NCBI RefSeq assembly: GCF_026340975.1
Contig: NZ_JAPEOS010000002.1
Location: forward strand, 700,501 to 764,500
From: Streptomyces sp. NBC_01214
GTDB taxonomy: Bacteria; Actinomycetota; Actinomycetes; Streptomycetales; Streptomycetaceae
Length of the DNA: 64,000 nucleotides
Reading direction: 5' to 3'
Shown: positions 33,443 through 42,430 of the stretch, in pieces
Layout: each line of letters starts with the position of its first letter
Numbering within the stretch: position 1 is the first letter of the stretch
Notes under the pieces: model-generated
The model's database searches: none
Told to the model about the DNA's origin: nothing
Seen by the model: the letters and a program-made list of their open reading frames with translations, nothing else
Made by a program: the position numbers and the translations under genes

Positions 33443-34972
33443 ATGGCACGTGCCCGTACGAGACCCATGCTCAGATCTACCTTCGCCGCCGTAGCGGCGA
33501 TCGCGGCCGCCCTGGGGGGTGTCACCGCCGTCACCCCCATGGCCCAGGCGGCGCCCGCTCCCGGGGCCGTCGCCGTACCGCTGTCGCCCGAGCTGGAGGC
33601 CATCCGGGCCGCGGAGGCCACCAAGATCTACGGCGATCCTGCCGTACGTCCGCTGAACGAGCGCAAAATCGGCTTGATCTCGCTGGGCGACAGCGAGATT
33701 TCGGGCGAAGGTGTCGGCACCTACGACCCCGCGACCAACACGCCGAACAACCAGTGCCACCGCTCGCCCGACTCGGCGATCCACCGCACCGGCATACCGG
33801 CCGACCTGACCTTCAACGTCGCCTGCTCTGGCGGCTACACCGGCAACATCCGGATCGGCGGCAGCAAGCAGTACGCCGACGAGCTGGTGCAGAGCGACAA
33901 CCTGGCCGTCAAGGCGCGCAACACGAAGATCAAGATGGTCCTGCTGGTCGCCGGGGCCAACGACGACCTCCAGTTCGGCCCGGTCATGACCGACTGCGTG
34001 ACCCGCTGGGTGCTCATCCAGGGCACCTGCGAGCCCACGTACGGGCCTGGCTGGCAGGCGCGCGTCGACGGCCTGAAGCCCAAGGTGGAGGCCACGGTCG
34101 CGGACCTCAAGACCGTCATGCGCGACGCCGGATACGCCGACTCCGACTACAAGCTCGTGGTGATGGGCTACCCCAGCCCCATCGGGCCCGACTTCTACGA
34201 CAACCCGAACTTCCCCGGCAAGCTGCCCGGCGGCTGCGCCGGCTACGACTCCGACGCCGCCTGGGGCCGCAACTACGCGGTGCCCGCCTTCGAGAAGGGC
34301 GTGCGCGCGGCGGCCCTCGCCTCCGGCGCGATCTACCTCGACAACTCGCGGCTCTTCCACGGCCACGAGGTCTGCATGGAGGACACCTGGGCCCGCGGCC
34401 TCTACCTGGACCTCGGGGACCACTTCCCGTGGGACGAGAACACCGCCCGCCAGTCCTTCCACCCCAACTACCGCGGCCACGGCGCCTTCGCGTCGTGCCT
34501 GACCCAGCTCTACGACTCGGGCCTGCGCGAGGCCTCCTGCGCCGACCCCGCGAGCACCGGGACGCCCGTCCTACAGGCCGGGGCCTGGGACGACAAGTTC
34601 AAGGCCCTCAAGAACGAGGCGACCGGCAACTGCCTCGACTCCTTCGGCGGCTCCAGCACCAATGAGACCAAGATCGTCGGATGGGACTGCCACGGCGGCC
34701 GCAACCAGGGCTGGTGGTACGACGGCGCCCGCAAGTCCGTCCACATCGAGCTGACCCAGGACCGCTGCCTCGACGCCCCCGGCGCCCGCTACGGCTCCGG
34801 CACCGGCCTGATCATCTGGAACTGCCACGGCGGCGCGAACCAGCAGTTCGTCCGCGACGGCGCCACCTTCCGCCCCGCCGCCGCCCCGGGCATGTGCCTG
34901 ACGGTGGCCGCCGCCCACGAGCCGCTGCGCCTGCAGACCTGCAACGGGTCCGCCAACCAGCGCTTCGTGTAA
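33443..34972 (+). CDS. Secreted SGNH/GDSL hydrolase with ricin B-type lectin domain
   Basis: The 509-residue protein has a signal peptide (about 1-36, ending AQAA). An SGNH catalytic domain follows: nucleophile Ser in ISLGDSEISGEG, the N in AGANDDL, and the His in SFHPNYRGHG. A C-terminal ricin-type beta-trefoil (about 385-509) shows QxW-like repeats: GNCLDSFG, WDCHGGRNQGWWY, RCLDAPG, WNCHGGANQQF, MCLTVAA and CNGSANQRF. It probably de-esterifies a polysaccharide or lipid outside the cell, targeted by the lectin. Confidence 0.92.
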   Translation: MARARTRPMLRSTFAAVAAIAAALGGVTAVTPMAQAAPAPGAVAVPLSPELEAIRAAEATKIYGDPAVRPLNERKIGLISLGDSEISGEGVGTYDPATNTPNNQCHRSPDSAIHRTGIPADLTFNVACSGGYTGNIRIGGSKQYADELVQSDNLAVKARNTKIKMVLLVAGANDDLQFGPVMTDCVTRWVLIQGTCEPTYGPGWQARVDGLKPKVEATVADLKTVMRDAGYADSDYKLVVMGYPSPIGPDFYDNPNFPGKLPGGCAGYDSDAAWGRNYAVPAFEKGVRAAALASGAIYLDNSRLFHGHEVCMEDTWARGLYLDLGDHFPWDENTARQSFHPNYRGHGAFASCLTQLYDSGLREASCADPASTGTPVLQAGAWDDKFKALKNEATGNCLDSFGGSSTNETKIVGWDCHGGRNQGWWYDGARKSVHIELTQDRCLDAPGARYGSGTGLIIWNCHGGANQQFVRDGATFRPAAAPGMCLTVAAAHEPLRLQTCNGSANQRFV

Positions 34973-34996
34973 CCGCCCCGCACCCGCAGACCCCCC

Positions 34997-35026
34997 ACAC
35001 CCGGCCGGCGCACCCCGGCCGGGTGT
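34997..35026. terminator. Terminator between convergent GDSL and GDPD genes
   Basis: The perfect 12-bp stem ACACCCGGCCGG / CCGGCCGGGTGT has a 6-base loop, followed by TT on the plus strand. Confidence 0.8.
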
Positions 35027-35040
35027 TTCCGTGCCGCGCG

Positions 35041-35814
35041 TCAGCGGCCCTCCAGCTGCTCCCGCACCTGCCCGGGCCGGTTGGTGATGATCGTGTCCAC
35101 GCCGAGCCGCAGGCACAGCTCCACGTCCTGCGGCTCGTCCACCGTCCACACCCGCACCGACAGGCCCTTCGCCTTCAGCCGGGCCACCAGCCCGGGGTCC
35201 CGGCGTACGAGGTCGATGCCCGGGCCCGCGTGGGTCGCGTAGGGCGGGCGCACCGGGCGCAGCCGCCGTTCCATGAGGTAGACGGCGGGCAGGCCGGGCA
35301 CGAGCCGGTGCAGCCGGGTCAGGGCGCTGCGCGAGAAGCTCATCACCTCGACCAGCCCGGACGCGCCGTCGGCCAGCCCGTACTCCCGGAGCATCCGCAC
35401 CAGCTCGACCTCCAGCCGGCCGCCGGCCCGGGTCGGGTGCTTGGTCTCGACGGCGAGCCCCACGGGCCGGGGCGCGGCCAGCGCCTCCCGGAGCAGGTCC
35501 TCGAAGAGCAGCACCCGGGCCCCGGCGTGCCCGGCCCCCTTCCACGCCCCGAAGTCGAGCGCGGACAGCTGCGCGTAGGTCATCTCGGAGACCACCCCGC
35601 GCCCGTCGGAGGTCCGCTCCACCCGCCGGTCGTGCACGCACACCAGCTTGTGGTCGGCGGTGAGGCGCACGTCGCATTCGAGCGCGTCGGCCCCGTCTGC
35701 GATGGCCTGCCGGTAGGCGGCGAGGGTGTGCTCGGGGTGCTCGTGGGAGGCCCCGCGGTGGGCGACCACCCGGACGGCGCGGGCGGTGGCGGGGAGCATG
35801 GACTGCCGGTTCAT
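35041..35814 (-). CDS. Glycerophosphodiester phosphodiesterase
   Basis: The 257-residue TIM-barrel enzyme hydrolyses glycerophosphodiesters to glycerol-3-phosphate and an alcohol. Visible motifs: VAHRGASHEHPEHTLAAY (catalytic H-R and E/H), ADALECDVRLTADHKLVCVHD, and VDTIITNRPGQVRE at the end. No signal peptide, so cytoplasmic. It lies in the variable block between the two fumarase genes. Confidence 0.93.
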   Translation of the reverse strand: MNRQSMLPATARAVRVVAHRGASHEHPEHTLAAYRQAIADGADALECDVRLTADHKLVCVHDRRVERTSDGRGVVSEMTYAQLSALDFGAWKGAGHAGARVLLFEDLLREALAAPRPVGLAVETKHPTRAGGRLEVELVRMLREYGLADGASGLVEVMSFSRSALTRLHRLVPGLPAVYLMERRLRPVRPPYATHAGPGIDLVRRDPGLVARLKAKGLSVRVWTVDEPQDVELCLRLGVDTIITNRPGQVREQLEGR

Positions 35815-35867
35815 GGGACAGACGTTATCCGGATGCGGTGACCGGCCCGGTGCCGCATGCTGCCCGG

Positions 35868-36224
35868 ATGCCGGAACAGGAGATGTACGCCGTCCTGCAC
35901 TGCGAGCCCTGCGAGGAGTGCGTCCACGAGGACCGGCAGTCCGTCGAGGACGGGCAGCTGTCCTGGGAGTCGTCCTCCGCGTGCACGCGGTACGACGTCC
36001 GGTGGTGCGACCGCGGCCGGGGCGTGCCGCCGCCGTGGATCCGGGACCGCATCGTGGAGCGGGAGGGCACGGTCCACCTGCCGGTCGGCGGCTTCGGCGG
36101 GGTGCCGATCGCCGTGTTGCGCCGGGTCTACGGGCTGACGGTCGCCGAGCTGGTGGCCGCGCGGAAGGCGGGGTACCGGGCCACCCCCGTTGAGGCCCGG
36201 TACCTGTCGGGTCCGACGCCGTGA
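35868..36224 (+). CDS. Hypothetical protein with Cys-rich N-terminus
   Basis: The 118-residue protein starts MPEQEMYAVLHCEPCEECVHEDRQ, with a CxxCxxC cluster that could bind a metal. A second Cys pair (SSACTRYDVRWCDR) follows. The C-terminal half (VHLPVGGFGGVPIAVLRRVYGLTVAELVAARKAGYRATP) looks like a compact helical domain. I do not recognise the family. An upstream in-frame GTG at 35838 is possible. Confidence 0.6.
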   Translation: MPEQEMYAVLHCEPCEECVHEDRQSVEDGQLSWESSSACTRYDVRWCDRGRGVPPPWIRDRIVEREGTVHLPVGGFGGVPIAVLRRVYGLTVAELVAARKAGYRATPVEARYLSGPTP

Positions 36225-36869
36225 CTACTGCTTCGGCCGCGGGGCCAAGGGCGCCGGGGTGACCTTGAAGCCACCCTTGGTGACCTGGGTGAAGGGGGCC
36301 GGGGCCATGCACGTGCCCACGCGGGGCTCGGACACCGAGCCGTCGGGCTGCACGTCGACGTTGGCGATGCCCCACGAGAAGCCCACCCGGTCGGGCGCGC
36401 CGCGCTCCCCGTCCTGGACGCTGATCCCGATCCGCTTGCCCTCCCAGCCGACGTTCGAGGACGTGACCACGGCGGTGACCGTGGCCGTCCGGCCGCCGGT
36501 GACCAGGCAGTCCACCTCCGCCTCGGCGACGGCGGTGAAGTTCTCTTCGGGCTTGGAGTGGTAGACGGTCACCTTGCCGCGCGCGTCGACCGGCATGCCC
36601 TGCTCCCCGCCCCGGGCCGGGAAGGGCCTGCTCCACGGGGCGGCGTCGGCGTCGACGGTGAACCGGATGACGTGCTCCTTCGGAGCGTAGGGGTAGGCCA
36701 CCGTCCCGCCGCCGTGCACCGAGGCGAGCTTCGGGGCGGTCGGTGCGGCAGAGGCGGTCGGCGCGGCAGAGGCGGTCGGCGCGGCCGGCGCCGGAGCCGC
36801 GGCGATCAGCGTCGCCGCCAGAGCGGCGGCGGTTCCGACCAGGACGAGGGCGCGCTTGCGGTTCTTCAT
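36225..36869 (-). CDS. Secreted hypothetical protein (214 aa)
   Basis: Signal peptide (MKNRKRALVLVGTAAALAATLIAAAPAPAA) and an Ala/Pro-rich spacer of PTASAA repeats. The mature domain has beta-rich patches (VIRFTVDADAAPWSRPF, KVTVYHSKPEENFTAVAEAEVDCLVTGG, VGWEGKRIGISVQDG) and a Cys pair (VDCLV and GTCMAP). No recognised domain. The start is the ATG at 36869 after GGGAGTTCAC. Confidence 0.7.
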   Translation of the reverse strand: MKNRKRALVLVGTAAALAATLIAAAPAPAAPTASAAPTASAAPTAPKLASVHGGGTVAYPYAPKEHVIRFTVDADAAPWSRPFPARGGEQGMPVDARGKVTVYHSKPEENFTAVAEAEVDCLVTGGRTATVTAVVTSSNVGWEGKRIGISVQDGERGAPDRVGFSWGIANVDVQPDGSVSEPRVGTCMAPAPFTQVTKGGFKVTPAPLAPRPKQ

Positions 36870-36960
36870 CGTGAACTCCCTGTGAAAGGTGACCCGTTCG
36901 ACTACGGGAACAGCCTCGTCGGGAGCCCGCCGGCCTGCCATCTACCGATGGGCGGACATG

Positions 36961-37000
36961 CCTGAGGGCCCCTCCCCCGAACGGGGGAGGGGCCCTCAGG
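36961..37000. terminator. Strong hairpin terminator
   Basis: An 18-bp perfect stem (36961-36978 / 36983-37000) has the loop GAAC. It sits downstream of the 37034-37429 gene on the minus strand and ends the WXG-type cassette. Confidence 0.85.
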
Positions 37001-37033
37001 CCGTCGCGCTGGGGACCCGGACCGCGGTGCGGC

Positions 37034-37429
37034 CTAGAGGCCGTTCAGCTTCGACTGGGTGCCGATCGGCCGGAACTGGTTGCCGAGGCCGACGTCATTG
37101 CTCACGAAGAGACCCGAGGCGCCCCGCAGTGCGGTCTTCTCGGACGAGAGCCGGCCCATCAGATTCTTGACCTGCGCGTCCCAGGTGTCCGACACCTTCT
37201 TCAGGCCCGCAGCGGTGGCCCACCCGTCGAAACCCGTGATCGCGCTGTTCGTCGCCTCGTCCGCGTGCTCCGCGGCCTTCTTGGTGTTCGGCTCCAGCTC
37301 GGTCTCGATCGTGTTCGCCGCAGCCTTCTTCTCGGCCGGAGTGGAACCGAAGCCCCCCGACCCGCCGGGCGCCACCGGCCCCGCGACACCACCGTCAGTG
37401 CTGTTCAACCGCATGTCCACGTGCGACAT
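37034..37429 (-). CDS. Small WXG100-like/T7SS-cassette protein
   Basis: The 131-residue protein has Gly-rich N-terminus (GGVAGPVAPGGSGGFG) and a predicted helical hairpin: EKKAAANTIETELEPNTKKAAEHADEATNSAI, a turn with GFDGWATAAG, then LKKVSDTWDAQVKNLMGRLSSEKTALRGA. The two-helix layout with a central W-x-x-A-G recalls WXG100-type partners but lacks a strict WxG. It is the last gene of the four-gene leftward cassette 37034-40475. Confidence 0.65.
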   Translation of the reverse strand: MSHVDMRLNSTDGGVAGPVAPGGSGGFGSTPAEKKAAANTIETELEPNTKKAAEHADEATNSAITGFDGWATAAGLKKVSDTWDAQVKNLMGRLSSEKTALRGASGLFVSNDVGLGNQFRPIGTQSKLNGL

Positions 37430-37511
37430 GTTTCGGCCTCCCCCTCATCCGTTGTCGATCGTACGTCCGGCCATCGCGCGAGCCCTGTGCACCGCGCCCG
37501 GTGCACCGAGC

Positions 37512-38360
37512 TCAGACGTGCCGCAGCTCGGCTTCCTCGGGCAGTAGTTCCGCGATCAGGTCCCAGACCTTCTTCGGCGCCACCCGGACCAGCCGAACGG
37601 CGCTGTCCGGACCCAGCGCGCTCGCGGCCACCGGCTCCGCGGGCAGCTCCCGGTGCCAGTACCCCAGCGGGCCGCAGTCCCAGATCGCGAGGCCGCGCCC
37701 GGCCACTCCGTCCTGGCCCTCCTCGCGGCCCCGCCACGCGGCGGTCATCCGCCAACTCGACCGCAGTTCGGCGATCAGGTCGGCGAGCAGCCCCGCCTGG
37801 GCCTCGCCGAGAGCCTCGTCCTGCGCCAGGGCCTTGCGGATGTACTCACGTTCGGAGCCCGGGGCCCCGGCGCCGGAGGGGCCTTCCAGGGCGGCGAGCC
37901 CCGCGTCGAGCGTCTCGAGCCGGGTCTTGATCACCGCACCCGGGTGCGCGGCGGGAACCGCCCCGCCTTCGGGACCCGTTTGCTGCAGGTTGACCATGTT
38001 CGCCAGCGCCCACACCAGCATCTTCGGCTCGACTGAGGAGTACTCCGACTCGCTCGCACCCGGCCATGCCTGGTGGGCGATGGCATGGTCCTGCCCGATG
38101 AGCAGCCCGTGGTTCAACTCGCCCTGCCGGCCGGCCGCTTCCAGCGAGATCACCACGGTCGGAGCCATCAACGTGTCGAGCAGGGGCAGCAGCACATGGG
38201 CCAGCAGCCCGTTCTCGTCGATCAGCCCGCATGCCCGCAGTTCCTCGCGCGCGGCGAGCAACTCGTCGGACAGGGGCTCGCCGGCCGCCATCTGGACGAG
38301 GACGAAGACGTGCTCGTCGGCCAGGCGGAACCGGGCTCGGGAAAGGTCATAGGAAGGCAA
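37512..38360 (-). CDS. Hypothetical cassette protein (282 aa)
   Basis: The N-terminal region reads LADEHVFVLVQMAAGEPLSDELLAAREELRACGLIDENGLLAHVLLPLLDTLMAPT, mixed alpha/beta. It has weak resemblance in layout to EspG-type chaperones of type VII secretion, which I do not assert. A Gly/Ala linker (LEGPSGAGAPGSE) splits the protein, followed by a helical segment and a C-terminal strand-rich end. Third gene of the leftward cassette; its gene partners are at 38412 and 37034. Confidence 0.65.
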   Translation of the reverse strand: MPSYDLSRARFRLADEHVFVLVQMAAGEPLSDELLAAREELRACGLIDENGLLAHVLLPLLDTLMAPTVVISLEAAGRQGELNHGLLIGQDHAIAHQAWPGASESEYSSVEPKMLVWALANMVNLQQTGPEGGAVPAAHPGAVIKTRLETLDAGLAALEGPSGAGAPGSEREYIRKALAQDEALGEAQAGLLADLIAELRSSWRMTAAWRGREEGQDGVAGRGLAIWDCGPLGYWHRELPAEPVAASALGPDSAVRLVRVAPKKVWDLIAELLPEEAELRHV

Positions 38361-38411
38361 CGCTCACTCGCTCCATCGATCGGTCGGTTCGTCGGGTCGG
38401 TCGGTCGGCGA

Positions 38412-39023
38412 TCACCCCATGGAGGAGTCCAACGCCACGTGGAAGATCCGCGAGAAGCCCGCGCGCACGGCACCTCGCCGGGTGAGTACGGACCGGTCCA
38501 CCCCGGAGAAGACGAGGGCGAGCGCGATGTCGGACCCGAGGGCGCGGCCCGTCGCGCTCACATCGATGCGCTTCCACTTGGCGATGCCGGATTCCTTGAC
38601 CTTGATGGTGACCCCGCGGTCCTCGTTGTCCGCCTCGCGCATGAGGACGTACTCCCGCTTGTTGACCGCCCAGAGCCGGTACTTGTCGCCGCCGAACTTC
38701 ATGTGCAGGGCGCGGCCCCGGTGCGTGGCCCCCCATCGGTTCCGCTTGAGGTACACCACGGCGTCCCCGACGCGCAGCGACGGCCCGTTGAGCGTCGGAC
38801 GTTCGGTGATCGTCACCTGCATGCCGCGGGACTCGAAGACGACCGTCGGGACGTGGCCGCCGGTGACCTCGGTGGCGCGGACGTTGTCGTGCACGGGGGG
38901 CAGCGCGGCAACCGTGATCTCGCCCCACTCCGGGGACTCCCCCTCCCAAATGACCCGGCGAACCGGACGCTTCTCGCCGCCCTGCCACGTTCGCAACTGG
39001 AACGGGGTGCTCTGGGTGTGCAT
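38412..39023 (-). CDS. Hypothetical cassette protein (203 aa)
   Basis: Beta-rich protein with the blocks TPFQLRTWQGGEKRPVRRVIW, ATHRGRALHMKFGGDKYRLWAVNKREYVLMR and GSDIALALVFSGVDRSVLTRRGAVRAGFSRIF. No signal peptide. I do not recognise it. It starts 12 bases after the WXG-type gene stop and is therefore probably cotranscribed with it. Confidence 0.65.
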   Translation of the reverse strand: MHTQSTPFQLRTWQGGEKRPVRRVIWEGESPEWGEITVAALPPVHDNVRATEVTGGHVPTVVFESRGMQVTITERPTLNGPSLRVGDAVVYLKRNRWGATHRGRALHMKFGGDKYRLWAVNKREYVLMREADNEDRGVTIKVKESGIAKWKRIDVSATGRALGSDIALALVFSGVDRSVLTRRGAVRAGFSRIFHVALDSSMG

Positions 39024-39035
39024 GTCTCTGCCCTC

Positions 39036-40475
39036 CTAGTCGAACGGGTTTAGCGCGCTGCCGAGCTTCCTGGCGCCGTCGGCGATGCCGTCTCCGACCT
39101 TCTCCAGGCCCTTGCCGATGGCTTCGTGGTTGTCCCAGATCAGCGCTGCGCCGTAGGCGACGCCGGTTCCCACGGCGAATGCGGCGGTCACCGGAGTGGG
39201 GGCTATGGTCAGCGCGGTCATCGAAGCACTGAACGCCGTACCCGTGAGGTCGGTGGCGAACTTCGCCGGGTCCTTCTTGATCATGTCGGTGTCGTACGTG
39301 GCCAGGTTCGCTATGCCGTACGCGGTGGACGCGACGCCGCCCACCACGCCCAGCCCGCGCAGCGCACCGGCCGCCTTCGCGGCGTTCGCCAGGCTGCCCT
39401 GCCGGGCGACCGTGATGAGGTTCGCCTCGGACGCCACCGGGATGAAGAAGCGGCTGTTCCTCATTTTGGCGCCCCACATGGCCGCCTCGTCGGAGCCGGT
39501 GAGTGCGCTGGCGACGCCCGGGGGCAGTTTGCTCAACAGGCCGCCCGGGGCCGCGCCCGCCAGCCGCGCGTTGACGTTCCGCTCCATCAGGGTGCCCGGT
39601 GCGTTGAAGGCCCTCGGGAACTCGCCGGCCTTCAGGTCCTTGAAGTAGCCGGCCAGCTTGAAGGAGTTCATGCCGACCGCCGTCAGCGAGGCGGCGAAGG
39701 CACCGGCCGTCACTGTGGACTTGCTGACGTTGGAGACCAGTTCCGCCAGCTTCGGGTTGCCCGTGAGGCGGGTCACGCCCTCCTTCTGGAGCCGCTCGAT
39801 GTAGTCGTCGAGGGTCTCGTTGTCCCGCTTCTTCAACCAGGCGAGGTCCATGCGCTCTTGCTTCTGGGCGTCGTCGGCCTTCGCGACCTCCCCGGCCTGC
39901 CCGTTGAAGCCGGTGCCCAGCGTGCCGTCGCCCTTGCCGCCCTGGCCGTCCTTGACGACCGCCTCCAGGTCCTTGCGCAGGTCCTGGTCGGCCTCGTCGA
40001 CCGCCTTGACGCACTCCTTGATGTAGTCGCGCCAGGACTGCTCGGCGGTCCGCACGCTCGTCATGTAGTCCGGGTCGTGATGCATGGCGTTCTTCTCGGC
40101 GGCGCTGAGCTTCGCGGTGTCGAAGGCCACCTCACCCGTCCCCGAGACGCTCATCCCCGCCTTGATGGCGTCGGCGCGCGCGTTCTCCAGGGTCTTCTTG
40201 AGCTCGGTCAGCTCCTGGTGCGCGTTGCGCAGCAGCGTGGCGGTCGCCTTCGCCTGGGTCTGGGCGGCCTGGTACTCGTACTGGGTCGCGGCGAAGTTCG
40301 TGTACGAGACGCTCGCACTGACTCCGAGCCAGTTGCCGCTCATGTGGACCTTCTGGACGCTGTCCCGATAGCGCCCTTCGACCTTGCGGAGCTCCTCAGC
40401 CATCGACTGCCATTTGTCGGCGGCCGTCAGGAGGCGTCCGTAGTCGGTGGTCATCACTTCCTGGTACGTCAACAT
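39036..40475 (-). CDS. Putative type VII-type secreted protein, WXG N-terminus
   Basis: The 479-residue protein opens with a helical region and the hallmark WxG turn in HMSGNWLGVSASVSYTNF (about residue 48), followed by long helices (LLRNAHQELTELKKTLENARADAIKAG). The middle has an acidic/Lys-rich helix zone. The C-terminal half holds hydrophobic, Gly/Ala-rich segments (TVTAGAFAASLTAVGM, GVVGGVASTAYGIANLA, TALTIAPTPVTAAFAVGTGVAYGAALIW) and ends GSALNPFD. It resembles large WXG-domain proteins of Streptomyces with membrane-inserting C-termini. The ATG at 40475 follows GGGGGAACGGC; a longer start at 40511 is possible. Confidence 0.75.
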   Translation of the reverse strand: MLTYQEVMTTDYGRLLTAADKWQSMAEELRKVEGRYRDSVQKVHMSGNWLGVSASVSYTNFAATQYEYQAAQTQAKATATLLRNAHQELTELKKTLENARADAIKAGMSVSGTGEVAFDTAKLSAAEKNAMHHDPDYMTSVRTAEQSWRDYIKECVKAVDEADQDLRKDLEAVVKDGQGGKGDGTLGTGFNGQAGEVAKADDAQKQERMDLAWLKKRDNETLDDYIERLQKEGVTRLTGNPKLAELVSNVSKSTVTAGAFAASLTAVGMNSFKLAGYFKDLKAGEFPRAFNAPGTLMERNVNARLAGAAPGGLLSKLPPGVASALTGSDEAAMWGAKMRNSRFFIPVASEANLITVARQGSLANAAKAAGALRGLGVVGGVASTAYGIANLATYDTDMIKKDPAKFATDLTGTAFSASMTALTIAPTPVTAAFAVGTGVAYGAALIWDNHEAIGKGLEKVGDGIADGARKLGSALNPFD

Positions 40476-40627
40476 GCCGTTCCCCCGCCGTGCGTCGATC
40501 ACGTCCTGCACGGCAGCCTATACATTCGAATTCCCCCGGCTGTCGGACGGCTTGGGGTCGGAGCCGGTCCTCGGGGGAGCCGTGGGCCCGGTGACGTCGC
40601 AACGCCCCGGGCCCCCCGGCCGTCGTG

Positions 40628-42304
40628 CTACAGGCCCGGACCGCGGACCGGGATGTGGGTGAACGTCGGCTCCGGGGCCGGGTTTTGGAAGAAGTCGTTG
40701 CCCTTGTCGTCGACCACGATGAAGGCCGGGAAGTCCTCGACCTCGATCTTCCAGACCGCCTCCATGCCGAGCTCCTCGTACTCCAGGACCTCGACCTTCT
40801 TGATGCAGTCTTGTGCCAAACGCGCCGCCGGGCCGCCGATCGAGCCCAGGTAGAAGCCGCCGTGCCGGCCGCACGCGTCCGTCACCTGCTGGGAGCGGTT
40901 GCCCTTGGCCAGCATGACCTTGGAACCGCCCGCCGCCTGGAACTGCTCGACGTAGGAGTCCATGCGGCCGGCCGTGGTCGGGCCGAAGGAGCCCGACGCG
41001 TAGCCCTCGGGGGTCTTCGCGGGACCGGCGTAGTAGACCGGGTGGTCCTTCAGGTACTGGGGCATCTCGGCGCCCGAGTCCAGCAGCTCTTTGATCTTGG
41101 CGTGCGCGATGTCGCGCGCCACGACCAGCGGGCCGGTCAGCGACAGCCGGGTCTTGACCGGGTGCTCGGTCAGCGTCGCCAGGATGTCGTCCATCGGCTG
41201 GTTCAGGTCGATGGAGACGACGTCCGAGGCCTCGTTCAGGTGCTCGTCCGTGGTCTCCGGCAGGAAGCGCGCCGGGTCCCGCTCCAGCTGCTCCAGGAAG
41301 ACGCCCTCGGCGGTGATCTTCGCGGTGGCCTGGCGGTCCGCCGAGCAGGACACGGCGATGGCGACCGGCAGGGACGCGCCGTGCCGGGGGAGGCGCACGA
41401 CGCGGACGTCGTGGCAGAAGTACTTGCCGCCGAACTGCGCGCCGATGCCGATCTTCTGGGTCAGCTCGAAGACCTGCTGCTCCAGGGCCTCGTCGCGGAA
41501 GCCGTGGCCCAGCGGGGAGCCCTCGCGGGGCAGCTCGTCCAGGTAGTGCGCCGAGGCGTACTTGGCGGTCTTCAGCGCGTGCTCGGCGGAGGTGCCGCCG
41601 ACCACGATCGCCAGGTGGTAGGGCGGGCAGGCCGCCGTACCGAGCGAGCGGATCTTCTCCTCCAGGAACTTCATCATGGAGGCCTCGTTGAGGACCGCCT
41701 TGGTCTCCTGGTAGAGGAAGGACTTGTTGGCCGAGCCGCCGCCCTTGGCCATGAAGAGGAACTTGTACGCGCCGCCGTCGGTCGCGTACAGCTCGATCTG
41801 CGCGGGCAGGTTCGAGCCGGTGTTCTTCTCCTCCCACATGGTGAGGGGCGCCATCTGCGAGTAGCGCAGGTTCAGGCGGGTGTAGGCGTCGTAGATGCCG
41901 CGGGAGAGGGCCGCCTCGTCACCGCCCTCGGTGAGGACGTTCTGGCCGCGCTTGCCCATGACGATCGCCGTGCCCGTGTCCTGGCACATCGGCAGGACGC
42001 CGGCCGCCGCGATGTTCGCGTTCTTGAGCAGGTCGAGCGCGACGAACTTGTCGTTCGAGGAGGCCTCGGGGTCGTCGATGATGCGGCGCAGCTGCGCGAG
42101 GTGCGCGGGGCGCAGGAAGTGCTGGATGTCGTGGATGGCCTCTTCGGCGAGCTTGCGCAGCGCCTCCGGCTCCACCTTGAGGAACGTACGGCCGTCCGCC
42201 TCGAAGGTGGACACGCCCTCGGCGGTCACCAGCCGGTACGGGGTGGTGTCCTCGCCCAGGGGCAGCAGGTCGGTGTACGCAAACTCTGGCATGACGGCAG
42301 TCAT
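40628..42304 (-). CDS. Class I (4Fe-4S) fumarate hydratase
   Basis: The 558-residue FumA/FumB-type enzyme has the three candidate Fe-S Cys: VLPMCQDTGTAIV, ACGRHGGFY and AVSCSADR. Further features: GGGSANKSFLYQETKAVL and LPRHGASLPVAIA. Start is probably the ATG at 42304, with a second ATG (MPEFAY) 4 codons later. Both fumarase classes occur in Streptomyces; the class I enzyme is oxygen sensitive in other bacteria. Confidence 0.94.
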   Translation of the reverse strand: MTAVMPEFAYTDLLPLGEDTTPYRLVTAEGVSTFEADGRTFLKVEPEALRKLAEEAIHDIQHFLRPAHLAQLRRIIDDPEASSNDKFVALDLLKNANIAAAGVLPMCQDTGTAIVMGKRGQNVLTEGGDEAALSRGIYDAYTRLNLRYSQMAPLTMWEEKNTGSNLPAQIELYATDGGAYKFLFMAKGGGSANKSFLYQETKAVLNEASMMKFLEEKIRSLGTAACPPYHLAIVVGGTSAEHALKTAKYASAHYLDELPREGSPLGHGFRDEALEQQVFELTQKIGIGAQFGGKYFCHDVRVVRLPRHGASLPVAIAVSCSADRQATAKITAEGVFLEQLERDPARFLPETTDEHLNEASDVVSIDLNQPMDDILATLTEHPVKTRLSLTGPLVVARDIAHAKIKELLDSGAEMPQYLKDHPVYYAGPAKTPEGYASGSFGPTTAGRMDSYVEQFQAAGGSKVMLAKGNRSQQVTDACGRHGGFYLGSIGGPAARLAQDCIKKVEVLEYEELGMEAVWKIEVEDFPAFIVVDDKGNDFFQNPAPEPTFTHIPVRGPGL

Positions 42305-42430
42305 TCCTCACTCGGCAGACGGCGCTGGCGACCAATTGGCAGCGCGGTTAACCAGCGTAGGACCTCTCGTCGGGGGCGTGTCTGTGAGGTAAGGCTCACT
42401 CGGCAGTATCGCGATCTATCGTGTCTGGCT

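Noticed and set aside
40625..42430. Forward extension upstream of the DUF1707 gene
   Set aside because: It is the shadow of the class I fumarase gene; the DUF1707 gene starts at 42431.
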